Below are positions 12,212 to 24,433 of a stretch of DNA of 64,000 nt, one piece after another. Both the position numbers and the translations under genes were made by a program. The first letter of the stretch is position 1; the number at the start of each line of letters is the position of its first letter. Location: NCBI RefSeq assembly GCF_001039355.2, contig NW_019775516.1:118835-182834 (forward strand). The letters are read 5' to 3'. The notes under the pieces were generated by a model. The model was not told the DNA's origin and did no database searches. It saw nothing but the letters and a program-made list of their open reading frames with translations. The DNA is from Lingula anatina. Taxonomy: Eukaryota; Brachiopoda; Lingulata; Lingulida; Lingulidae.

Positions 12212-12476
12212 GATGGTTTCTGAAATTTTGGAATCAGTTATTTCAGAATCTATGCTCTGTTTAAATCTTAGGCTTGCGCATCAGCCATAGTCAGATTTCA
12301 GAAAAAAGATAATGGATGCCTGAGAGCCTTTATCAAGATGATGCTAAAATATGGTGTTTACCTATACACCTTGTTGACGTAAAACTTTGGAATGTTGGAA
12401 TGAATTTTCTTAAATGTTCCAAACATCAAACCGTTCGATTCAAGGATAAGTAAGTCCTTATGAAAAGAACACCTAC

Positions 12477-12534
12477 CTTCTGTTGGGGAGAGCTCTACGA
12501 AAGTGTTAAATGTAGCGATTTCATGGCTTATATA
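12477..12534 (-). promoter_or_regulatory. TATA box and noncoding first exon of the secreted helical protein gene
   Basis: On the - strand TATATAAG occurs at 12534-12527. About 30 bases downstream a short noncoding exon would begin, ending at a good donor (CAGAAG|gtaggtg, boundary at 12477). The matching acceptor is at 12220. The transcription start near 12500 is inferred from TATA spacing. Confidence 0.6.
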
Positions 12535-14599
12535 CAGGACCAGATGATTAGGCCGCAATCGTGGGTTTCTCAGTCGACAGTCATGACCTGTGGATTATTG
12601 GGACTGCGCCCCAGTGACAATCCGCTTACACGTGCAACAACATGAAGTGAACACGATATGCGGTGCATTGCTTAGGGGCCATTCCCACACCCTATCGTAC
12701 GAACTGTGGATCAATCTATGTCCGAGGGTATTGCAATCAAGTTACATGTCTGTCTTACTGAAGCTGCTAGGGGGTGATTAATTATCGTTTAGCAGCTTCA
12801 GTGGGCGTGCCAGATATCTATGCCGCCTAAGCTGAAAGCAATTTAGCGAGAAACCCTTCGGAGATGGGTCGATCCTGTTAGATCGATCTAGGTATGGGAA
12901 CCCAGTCTTAGCATGCTTTATAATATTAAATATGTAATATACCCCTACCCTCAAGATAATGATAACGAAATGTGTCCATTTACCATGAGCGCCTTTATGA
13001 AACGATTCAACATACGATTATGCAAGTTTTCCCATCCGTAGATTCTATAATTCCGCGGTGTAGCCATATTAGTGAATAACAAAGGTAGCAAGGGGGGGGG
13101 GGGAGGGGTGTGTCCGGTTGTGACAAAAAAGTAAAATCCGGCTTCTCCATTTTAACATTTGAATGCTATTGGATACGTTTGCCAGTACACACCATGTTCT
13201 ACAGCAGAGGTTCTTCAAACAACATCGGCGAAAACAATGTCATCAATTTATTAGGGACAAAAAAATCTAGAACGGGACTAGACAGCATAGGAGTCCGCTA
13301 CGACAAGTGGTTTATAAACAACTCTTCTTGTCCTTGAGTATGTGCTAACTGAACTGTTTGTGTACCAGGAATATTTAGGGGTGAGAAATATGGTCCATCA
13401 TTCAACTGAAAAAAAAAAAACAATTTTTGGCCAAGTTATCGAACGAGGAACCAAATATATTACATAAAACACAACTTAAGAAAAATTCAAATGTAAGAAA
13501 ACAAAAATCAAATTCAATTCACCTGGATTAAATAGAATATAACGTTTGTAAAATGGCAAATATCAGAGACATCAACCCATGTATCGTGACGAAATTGAAT
13601 ATTACGATTGATGTGTGTATTATCATCCCTCGTGCGCGTTCCAGTTTGTGACCTTTCAAAAGCTAGAACAACGCACCTGTCTACTAATCGCCGCGTGAAC
13701 TTTCCCACCTGAAGTAAAACAGGTTGCTCATACACAATCCCAAGTCGAGTTTTGGTCTAAAATACTACATTAGACCCCGACTTATTCAACAGCAGTTTAT
13801 TTTTTTCAAACGAGCGCAAGTGGACTTGACTGCTGCACAAAAATACCAGTATTAATACTGCTATTCTTATCCTAATGAACTCAGATAGTCGGCTTTACAA
13901 AGTCAACTATTATGTCATGGCGACATCATCCGGTAAATAGCCTACTAAAACACTGTATTTGCGCTTTGCAGAGTGGTAGAATTAAACAGTTTCTGAATTA
14001 TCAAATTATGGGGTGATTATAACTCGGCGAGGTGATACAGCCCCCCCTCCCCCCCGGGAAACTTGTTATGTTCCAAATCCATCACTTTGCTTTTTATTCA
14101 CATACATCATATCCATACATTTTCCTGTTTTCAGTCGTTGTACGCGTAAAAATTCAATATTTATGGTAAAAGCTTCAGTTTCAGTAGCAATACTGACGCC
14201 TACGTAACGTGAACCGTCAAATCCTATCATTTCAGATCGAGAGCACTATATAATTTCCAGAATGTACAAATTAGGCCGATGCATACAAGTCTTTTCGAAT
14301 CAATACCGTTATGGATTCCAATTACAGGTACACTTTTTAAAAAGCTACCATAACAATTGAACTGCAAATACTATTGTGGAAATTTCCAACAATATCCTAT
14401 CCATTATCTTCATTTCTATACACGCATATCCGTCATACAACAAACCAACGTGTGGCAGGAACTGAGAACAAAATCTTTTTTATTCAATGCTGCTTTAATG
14501 CGCCTTTACTTATATTTTCCTGGATAATGACGCAGATAGCGAGTAAGCAGCAATCCATTAAGGTGCTGATACAGTTAGACCCTACATAGTATTGTATAG
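12535..14599. other. Intergenic region between divergent genes
   Basis: About 2 kb separating the - strand helical-protein gene from the + strand large secreted-protein gene. It contains a perfect 13-bp inverted repeat at 12757-12802, G-runs at 13092-13104 and C-runs at 14040-14056. No exon is supported. Confidence 0.6.
12757..12802. repeat. Perfect inverted repeat (hairpin)
   Basis: ACTGAAGCTGCTA at 12757-12769 and its exact reverse complement TAGCAGCTTCAGT at 12790-12802, with a 20-base AT-rich spacer. It is not followed by a T-tract and is far from any exon. Confidence 0.8.
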
Positions 14600-17500
14600 A
14601 TGGACATTGCAGTGAAAATGTATCTGGGAATTTGGATAGTTTTTGCCTGCAATTGTGTGGCCGTGACAAGTGTCGGTGAGTAGGTTTTTTTTAATATCAA
14701 AACAGACGGAGAAAGACGGGTACGAAATTACTATCATTTCATAAATCTTAAATATTATATGGCATATTGTTGCATGTATGCCCTCAACGAATAATCGCCT
14801 CATGCCTGCAATTACTTTGTTTTAAAAAAGAGAAAAAGAAAACGGCGACGGTCATATTGAATTTTTACCACTTTTAATACAAAGTTGGTACTTGGAAGCT
14901 CGCTCCGGGATTATCCTTGTCTTTCAGAGGTCTTGGTTAAAACGTTCTTTTTTCACCCTGCGCTCTCTGTAGCCTTAAGTCAATATATAATCACGGCATA
15001 TTTTTGACTTGAATCTTGTAAATATTCAGTAGTGCCAGTGCAAACAATCAAGAGAGCCAAGAAAGACGTCTCAGATGACTCTATTCTGTCACTTTATCTG
15101 ATTTATTTAACAAAGCAAACACGCGTGGTGTAGATTTCTTTTTCGATTAAAAATGTATACAAATATTTAATGTGTAAATTACAATGTAGAGATTATGTGT
15201 TAATACAAAAATGTACATGTCAAGCCAAAGCCTTGTGAATGAAAGTGTCAGAATTGATAAAATAAATAGAACATGGATAGATAAATAATGGCAATATTTA
15301 TACAATTATTATCGGGGTATTTATTTACTCTTAATTTCAAGTAAATGTTCAGTGGAGGAAAGGTAGCAGTGAGGAAAGGTAAAATATATCAAACCGCAAC
15401 GGCAAGAAAATAACGAAAATCACTCCAATTTCAAAATATTTATTCACAAAAATACTTTCAGAAAAGCTATGTTTTTATTTCTTGAAATTAAATTAAAATT
15501 CAGTTTCTCCAGGATGAATTGTAGGGTTATTCCATTTTTGTTTGTACGCATTGCCACCAATGCACAAACCTTATTGAGTATAATCCACGGGCCTGATATA
15601 ATTTAGACTGGTATTCTCATCCAACCAGATCACTAATTTTCATCCTTAACAATCCAGTGACAGCAGCATAGTTATACCTGCAATTTAATGCACATCCGAA
15701 AGGTATTTATTTCACTTAATGCGTTTCACTTTATTTGCGCTAATGGATTTTTTTTAATGTCACTTCATGTAAGACCGTGATGTGAACGCAGTGTTGTAAG
15801 TAGAAAGTCTTCTGGATGAATACTACAAATACGTATGTTTTATATGAAGTACCGATAGGCATCCGAAAGTCACAGTACAATGATGTGATATCAACGATGG
15901 ATGAAGTTCCAAAGTGTTTGTCCAATGCCAGGAGCTTGGTTGTTCTAGATTGTTTGGAGCCAAAGAAACAGCATCATCATTGATTTTCATTTGTTTGCGA
16001 CATTGGGTGGCTGCTGCTGAATCACTACACCAGAGAGAGCAAACAAACACCAGGATGCGGCTTTTTGTAAATCCAACCATCTAACTTTTGATTTAAACTA
16101 CACCTGAAAATATTTATAGAGCTTTGTTTAGTCTAATGCAAGCAAAATACAATAGGATTTATTTCAAGCAGAATCACGTTCAACAAACAGGCAAATGTCT
16201 TTCCTTTTTGACTTTGGTAGAAGCAGACAATGGTAACGTTGAAACTCCTGATATTTACGTTCAACTATGCTTGTTAATTAATACGTCTTTTTTCAGCCCT
16301 TTCTGGACCTTTACCATTGCCATACGACTGGCTGAATTTTACCGGAAACATACTTACCATGGATACCCAAGAGCGCTTTAATATTGGGGAGCGCGTGCGG
16401 TATCACGTGGAAGCTCACGTGACAGCCGGAGATGGGTACGCAACTTCAGGTGAAAGCGCCGAATTTACGCAGCTTTGGTTTTCAGTGAACACTTCGGCAT
16501 TCCTTAGCGTGAGTATAAGATTTTTTTCCTCACACGGGTGACATTTTGGGATCAATTTTCTTTAGTAAGTCTGGATTAGAAACTCTCTGGGTCAGGCCAC
16601 TGGCCAGTTCGGTTGCTCTTCCCGGACTGAAGTGAACAAAATTTCAACAGGACTGTAGTCAGCAATTTGAAAAGGAGGGTTCCTTTTTCTGATAAAGTGG
16701 ACCTTTTACTATGAAACCTTTGTGTGCTTAGTCTAAGTTAGTTCAAGGCAGATAAGCAGTTATCCACATTAAAGATTAATCTTTGGCCTGGGACTTTAGT
16801 CTTGTCTCTCTTGCTATAAAAATGGTGCGATGGGTCCACTGCTGATTTACAGATTTCCTGGGTCAAAGTTCAAGAGAAATTTGGTCTAAACTGATTCTGG
16901 TGAACAGTGTCCCACATGGTACATCTGCCATTCAGTACTGTTTCTAATAGTTTTCAGCTCAAATGGCAACAATAACATTCACAGCTCCCGACGACACAAT
17001 TAATCAAACCTTGAACGTGAGTATTATATGATAAATATGTGTATTAAACTAATGCTATTATTTTTTAATTGAAATATACCCTGATGCCTCCTTCTTCATC
17101 TATACAAGTCCTACACTCTCCAGTACTTTGTAAAGAAAAAAGTATTTGAAGCTGGCGAATGTATTAAAACACGTTTGTCGTACTTTAAAATTGTTTTTGC
17201 ATTAGGCCGATCCAGTGGTTGCATTCCCGTTTTGTTTATTTATTTATTGAAGAAGAAGGAGAAGAACAACAACAACAATGTATCCAACCCTTCCGACTTT
17301 CTTACATGTAAATGGGGACGAAAGACACTCTCAAAACTACAGAAAAGTTTTTCACTCACCTCAATTACGTTGCCTTGCAGGTGACAGGCGGTGAGACCGT
17401 GTTGGGGTTCAGAGCGCCGGAGACGAATGCATTCGCTGTTAGCAGCTACGATCTTAACAGAGTTCAAATTGTGGAATTTGACATCGAAACAAACGTAACA

Positions 17501-19482
17501 GGTGCTTGATAATTTAGAATTAATTCAAGTTTGCCTTGTTAGTATTTATTAACATCTGATTAGAAAAGAAAGCTCCTGAAATTGTGTTATGCCAGATATT
17601 TTGCAGTGGTCATGTTCTACATAAAACATGTATATCCAATGGACAAAATTTGACCCACCGTATATAGTTCTTTTACTCAAGTTCTAAAAAATTCATTAAG
17701 GTTTTTTAATTCTTTATGGTATCAAATATTGAAGTATATAACTTTATTCGTTTCGTTCGTGTAATTGACAATATATATGAAAAACATAATGACATTCAAA
17801 TTATTATTTGTAAATTCATCTCTCGTTGCAGGTCCGATTGTTTTAGGCAAACAATTCTTCTTGAGTTTTGGTGTTTCGTATAATTCATACAGTGCCGCTT
17901 TCTCTTCAAACACGTCCTTCATATTTTATCCTGACGTCATCATGGCGGCATTGGATTCGACAGAGTTGGTTTCTGGAACTCCGTATTACGTCACAATCAC
18001 CATCCCCAACATTCCTGCGTCTACAGTCAAACTGGCCATGGCGTTCACCCTCACACATGAGCCAGCATTGATCGGCAACTGGTCTTTGATCCAAGTTTAC
18101 AATCTTGACGAACTTCAAACTAAAATATTCTCAGAAAATTTCCTGTCTCAAGGCTTTCAAACTCACTCAATAACCTTTGATTATAGTGTAACTACTTCAG
18201 TAGACATGTCCATCAATGTGGTCCTAATCTTGACCATCAACTCAGGTCTGACTGACTCTTGGTCAGGCAGGGCATGCCTTCAACTGGACAGCACTTTCGG
18301 CGATCACGTCCAAACACACCAGTTGCCGGTATCCTTAGGATCCCATGGGGCGCTGTATGTCCGAAAGGCTCAGACTGATGTTGACGTCATTGACGTGTGC
18401 CCCACCACACCTTATTTTGAAAACTGGGTCATCCGTGCTGAAACGGCCGGTATGTCTACAAATGGGACACAGCATTTTTTTCTGAAAGTTGAGATTCCCG
18501 ATGATCTATATCCATATATCTGCCTTGGGGTTTCAAACGACTCGGTGGAAACAGGTTTTCTTCTCTGTGCCACAGACAAAGTGATTCAATCCTCGGCAGC
18601 TGCTACATCCATGCATTGTGCTAAGACAGTAACTCTCAATTTGACATTCACCCAATCCGGAATCACGTGTGAAGATCACGCGACTGACGTGAACCTCACT
18701 TTTGCACTGTACGTAGCGGATTATGCTGTAAACGTCACAGTGGGAGAAAATCTAGCTTTGATACTGGCGACTGGCGACTCCAACCTCCAGTTCAACGCGC
18801 ACGTCCAAGATACGATTAATGACACCAGAGGAGGAATCAATATGGCGTTATTGCCATATGTTGTCGATAATGTAGCAGAAGGAGAAACAATTAATCATTC
18901 TCTGTCCATCGTATTTCCATCAGGACCTGTTTCTGTTCTTCTAGAAGTAGGGGTGTCCAACAACTCACTTGCCGTCGTCAACATTACAAATATCGCCGTC
19001 AGTTTTGGAGGAGCCATAAATGTGAAAAGTTCCGAAATTAAATTTCCGGACCACATAACTTATTATTTTTCCCCTACAAATGATACTTTTGATCGCGTGC
19101 AATTTACCCTGCCGTACATCTGCATCAGCGATAGTGCATCTGCTGTAGAAAGAGCATTGCACGTCGCCATAGCAACCACTGTGTTGACCAATAGCGGAGT
19201 TTCCATGGATATGTATTTTATATGGACCAAGGTTACATACGGGGCTGTACATAGAGTGACACAGACGCAGATCAGCACTGTAAATGTCTATCCCCGGAAT
19301 AGCCACTTTCCTACAAGTGCGCCTATTACCGCCACAGCTCCCACGTCCAGCGAACAGAACCTAGTGACGTCAGCACCTGGTCTCGTCATGGACGACGGTG
19401 TTCCTCGCCTCTTCATGACCGTGACATTGATGACAGCTGGAACGCTGAAACAGGGGTAAAGTAAAGGTTGAAGCACACACCC

Positions 19483-19520
<38 letters not shown>

Positions 19521-19560
19521 GGTAAATTAAATCACTTGCGTGAGTTTTCAAGCATCCACG

Positions 19561-19597
<37 letters not shown>

Positions 19598-22500
19598 TCA
19601 ATATCCATTTTGCGGGGAGTTTACGATATGTTTTCTGTTTTGAAAGGTATCAATTTGGTGAAATTGTCAATAAGAAATATTCAATTTTTTGGGCCAACTT
19701 ACGTTCCAAATAATTCTTGAAAGATTTATTTAATCCGACTCTCAGAAAGAATGCCTCTTTGTATAATAAACAAAAAAATACTGGTAAACATGTGCGCTTA
19801 AGTTTCCAGAAACGTTGGCGATATTTAAACTTGAGTCCTGAATATTCTTTTTCAGAAACACTGCAAGTTTGAATGTGACTTTCGGACACGTGACCGACTC
19901 TTTAAACTCCACGTCACCAACAGATGCGTACAACGTCACCATCACTTGTATATTTACGCCATACCTAACTTACATAAGACACCTTTATGACGTAGATGGG
20001 ATGACAGTTTCTAACAGTACAGAATTCCTTTCGCTTAGTGTAAGTATTTAGTAACATGGTTAGTGAAATCATAACCTCTGTGACGAAACTTCATCAAAGA
20101 ATTGAAAAAAGTTTCACATCTCCTTTAAGCACTTCATTTTTGGCGAATTTACATCCGGTCGATTTTGTCCAAAGGGCATTTTTGAATAAATAGTTGACGT
20201 AATTTCTATCAGAAATGGGATAAATGCTGTTCTCTCAGAAATATCTCAATTATCTTGTCTATTTCAGTTTGCAATATTTGAATATCCAAGAGTTATTAAT
20301 AACCTCATATTAGAAATCAAGGTAGATTCAACGTATTCACTTGACCAGGCCCTCTTTGGAGCGGGATACCTCAGCGTTGGTCCTGTGATTTTGGAACACA
20401 GCGATCGTTATTCTAACAAATATGATCCAATCATCGGTTCCTATGAGTTCTTCATTGAGCGAGGTACGTAAAAAAAGTTCTGGGAGGCACGTGACGTCAC
20501 CTTGACGACGTAAAGTTGGTTTGACGTCACAATAGCATTGATATGTTGCCGCGTGCTGTATGACATTATAACCGACCAATTTCAGATTTAATTCAGTCAT
20601 GAATTCAGTCTAGAACAACGTCTCTTTAAATCCCTTGTATGTCGACAATGTACAAAGAAATTGGATTGTTTACTGGTACTTGCAAAACGTTTTCCATTAG
20701 TTCCAGAGATTGATAATGTTAGTAGAGCCTGCCGTATAGCTGGCATCCGGATTTAATTTATGACCAGTTTAAGGGGCTTTATAACTAGGCCTCAAGTCAA
20801 ATACGTGCACTTCATTTTATATGTCAATAATTGGTTGGTGCTGCAAAGCGCGTATACATGTACTTCAACTGATGACGAGGAATGATAGTAAGTAGGGGGT
20901 GTTTACTATTAAAATTTATCGCACTTCCTCGTGCGCAGGATCTCTCTCTGAATGCAATCAGGTCGACAGATTGAGAAATAAAGTAGATGACAAAAATATT
21001 GGTGATTATACAAGTGCGTTCATTGTGAACACGCTCTAAGACACAATTTCTTTTTAATACTAGCCATTTTTGCTGTCATTGTCGTTTTCCTTTTTTATTT
21101 TTTCTCAACAGCAAGCTACCAGCCATTGGGCTGTTTCAGACATAACCGGCATCGCGCCTTCCCCGATCTTGTAGCCAACTACAGGGGGGTGTCTATCGAC
21201 TGGCAAAATATGGCACACAGCTTTAATTCTATCATCAAATGGTGAGTGAAAAATAAGAAAGATTTCGGGTGGACATTGAAACGATTCTGTTAGTATAAAA
21301 ACATATGAGTTTGTATCAAAAGAACAATCACTGTCAATAACCATTACCAAGCAGATGAAACTGTGTCAACATTCCAAATTTTAGAAAAATATTCAGTACA
21401 AAATATCCCAAATAATAACCAGCAGCACCGCCAAATACAGTAATACCTACAAACAGACGCAATGCACACGCGCGTCACGTGCATATGAATTCACGTTGAA
21501 CACAATTTCAGGTGTGCTGAAGAGGTGGCAGCGAGGAGGACTTCCCATCCTCAGAGACAAGCATTTCTATCCTTCGGCATAAAGTTTTATGGCGAGTGTT
21601 GGTCAGGTGACCACGTCCCAGTCAGCTATTGGTTGAACCATGCGTCAAGCCACTGCGAGGTCTATGACGTAGGAGGAAGCAGGGATTCAATGTTTGTCTA
21701 TAAACTGAGTATGTACCACAGTAGCCTTCTCCACGAAAACGAAAATATCCCGTTTTCATGGTTTGGAAGAATAGTTTTACTGAAATATGAGCGTAAATAA
21801 CATTCCGTCTAAGTATGAGAATTGCTGTTCGAATTTTGCCATTTTAACGATTGTAGCCATTATATCCTACTTTCATTCTATGAGCACGATCTTCATTAAC
21901 ACTTCAAAATGACGCATCGCCTTCAGTTATTTTAGATAAATATCTCCGTAAAGTGTGATGCATGCATATGATCGTTTTTCAGACCATTCTAGAACCTGGC
22001 CACAGATCCCTGAGGTGGCAGCGTCGCAGAATTGCGCGTGCCGCTTTGATCCTACGTCAAATAACTGCGCGTGCTGTGACGTCACTGAGTGTCAGTGTGG
22101 ACGTGTTAAACCAGGCAACTGTGCACGTTGTAATTATTTAGATTTCTGTGAAGTGGAAGACTTTAGTAAGTGTTGTATGTCTCGTACGTTTTATTCCACA
22201 GGCAGTTCAATTGTCGTAGAGTCTAATGGCTTCATGATGTCATCAAAATGACGTTTATCTACTTGGTTATTTTAACCTCTGGCGAGCATGTTAAGAGGCC
22301 ATTTTACAGAACAACTTATTTAGATTCCGCTTTGAAAAGCGCACATTTTTAACCTTTTACTTAGGCCTACTTCTTTTAGATTTAAGAGTTATTTCCGCTG
22401 TTGCTGACTTTATTCGTTCAAACATTGTTTCGTACAGGTAGAAAGGAGTCTACTGTGGAGTTAAGTGATCAGGAATCCATCAGATGTACATCCGACGGTA

Positions 22501-23101
22501 CAAGGTAATACATTACCTCCCTATTGGATTTGAATCTATTCTTATTACGGGGCGTATTAAATAGTACAAAATAAGGATGCATGTAAACAATACAGGTGTA
22601 AGCAAAATGCAAATTATGCTTCATCCAGCTGTGATGTTCAAAAGGAAAAAAAACTCGACACTCACGTAGACCTGCTAGATGTTATGCTGGGACTTAGATA
22701 TTTCACGCTTTAGCACAAGGGCATTTTCGTTTCACATGAGTGTCTAGTAGGAGATATAATACATTTGCTTTTAGAGATGTAAACAGTTTGCGGGGTGATT
22801 AGTGTAAAATGTGACAAGTAATCGCATAATATATGCAACAAGTATGATGTGAATGGACTTGAACAGGTGTCAACTTTACGCGTCATATTAGGTCTTAGAA
22901 CTGTAATCAATTGCACAATTATTTTGGTTTTCCCTGCAGTGCATGTGAGGATGTGCCATGTTGCAGCTACTTTTTCCCGCGGGCTGGGAGCCAAGTTATA
23001 GAAGGTAACACCACAGAATACAGATTAAATTACATGTACGTCGTGTTCCAGAGAGCTAATCGTTATCCAATGCATTTGTGTGTGTAGTGGTTGAAGAAAC
23101 G

Positions 23102-23154
<53 letters not shown>

Positions 23155-23437
23155 GAAGTACAAAGTAAACGAGTGTTTGTAGCGAATGAAGGGGTCGCTA
23201 TAGTCTCCAAACAAGATAATCCGTCCCTAGTGACGCCATATTGGGTTTTTTCTCTCGTTCCCAGCTATTCCTGACCTGGACCGCGTCCTTGGCTACGACA
23301 GCGTGACAGGCACAGTGTATGGTAGTTATAGAGACGTGATTAAGGAGAGCCCGGATATACGGACGTGGTTCAGCGTGTCTCCAAATCGTCTGCTGTCTGC
23401 ACAGGCACGAACCACTTGGAGAAACGCCATTAGTTGA
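14600..23437 (+). CDS. Large secreted multidomain glycoprotein (beta-sandwich repeats, LGCF/GECWSG domain, Cys-rich tail)
   Basis: Thirteen coding exons: 14600-14675, 16297-16508, 16951-17016, 17381-17501, 17832-19455, 19856-20039, 20268-20463, 21112-21241, 21512-21708, 21983-22165, 22438-22504, 22940-23004, 23265-23437. Phases close to 1097 residues. Residues 1-24 form a signal peptide. Residues about 26-158 and 700-827 are beta-rich modules with shared cues (NVTFGHVTDS, YNVTITC, FLSLSFAIFEYP) resembling DUF11-like repeats. The 1.6-kb exon 5 (159-700) holds several diverged copies rich in N-glycosylation sequons, then a Thr/Ser/Pro stretch. Residues about 827-936 carry LGCF...RAFPDLVANYRG...IDW and FGIKFYGECWSG, a domain I know from invertebrate and lower-vertebrate extracellular proteins but cannot name. 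Residues 940-1000 are Cys-rich (CACRFD, CACCDVTECQC). The C-terminus has LGYDSVTGTVYGSYRD and WFSVSP. No transmembrane segment is seen. Function unknown; an extracellular recognition, adhesion or egg-coat-like role is a guess. Confidence 0.82.
19485..19597. repeat. Facing (CA)n and (GT)n microsatellites
   Basis: (AC)n at about 19485-19519 and (GT)n at about 19565-19597 lie 45 bases apart, just inside intron 5 of the large secreted-protein gene (donor at 19456). The tracts are complementary, so the intron start could form a long hairpin. Confidence 0.85.
23104..23154. repeat. (TTA)n microsatellite
   Basis: About 17 uninterrupted TTA units in the last intron of the large secreted-protein gene. 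Confidence 0.9.
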
Positions 23438-24433
23438 AGCAAGGCAAAGGGAGTTTTTCCTTGTAAATTTCAGCGCTCTCTGTCATTCAAAAAGTAGACC
23501 TAAACCATATCCAAAACTGTTGACATAATCTCGATGTACATAGGATTTAGAGTTTAAGTTTGTGATGTATGAGTGACACGGAAATTAAGATGGGTGTACT
23601 TCACGTAACGGGAAAAAAATTAGACATAAAGAGATCTAAAACGTTTTTAAGACCAATTTTTTCGTCACCGGCGCATAGATGGGTTATATGTTAAAATGAA
23701 AAATTGCTAAAATATCTAGGATTATTTGTTTGTGGTGTCGTAACGTTTTCACTTTCAATTGACATAAAGTCCACTTGTGATATCAAATATGTAATATATC
23801 GTATATTTCTATTTTTATAGATATCAGTGTTACATTTGTTATATAGTCCTTATCTCCATTAAACCATGAAAGAAAAACGACTATTCAGTCATATAGACTT
23901 GAAAATGGGTTACAGCACCTTGGTTACATTGTATTTACAAACGTGAACTTCCAAATGGACGTCCAGAAATGAAGAATATAGACTCGACCTGTTTTAAGTG
24001 CAGTGACGTGTGATATATATAATAATAAATACTGAGTGTGGCATGCCAAAAAAAGTGATCGTGAAACAAAATGGTACATAAAACAGATATAATTACTTTT
24101 AAATATTTCCCATATACACGTAGGCCGAGGTTGAAGTTAGGAAACTGTACACAATTACATGTTTTAAATAAAGTATCCTGCAGTTATGAAACAGTCATGC
24201 GCGTTTTAATGAAATAGATATTCAGATTATTTAAAATGGTGGATTTTTACGTGCACTTTTGTATCATATATATAACGTTGTTTAATATAACTGTACTACA
24301 CCAATGCTGGTCAACCATAGCTTATTTCAACAAATAAATCTGTAACTACGGATATTTCAAGGCTTTAAAAAGCATTCTATATATTAGCCCTGACAAGAAA
24401 CTTGAAATGGGATAAGGTCATAAGACCTCCAGT
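23438..24433. other. Convergent 3'UTRs of two genes
   Basis: About 1 kb between the stop of the large secreted-protein gene (+) and the stop of receptor A (-). Plus-strand AATAAA occurs at 24024-24029 and 24167-24172. A minus-strand ATTAAA-type signal reads at 24286-24281. The two transcripts may overlap tail-to-tail; which signals are used cannot be told. Confidence 0.5.

Noticed and set aside
13110-14803. Several open frames of 60-75 codons on both strands
   Set aside because: No splice sites, signal peptides or recognisable motifs; expected by chance in this composition.
16951-16957. Alternative acceptor ttttcag for exon 3 of the large secreted-protein gene
   Set aside because: It would break the reading frame with an early TAA; the acceptor at 16950 (tttctaatag) keeps phase and matches the equivalent junction at exon 7.
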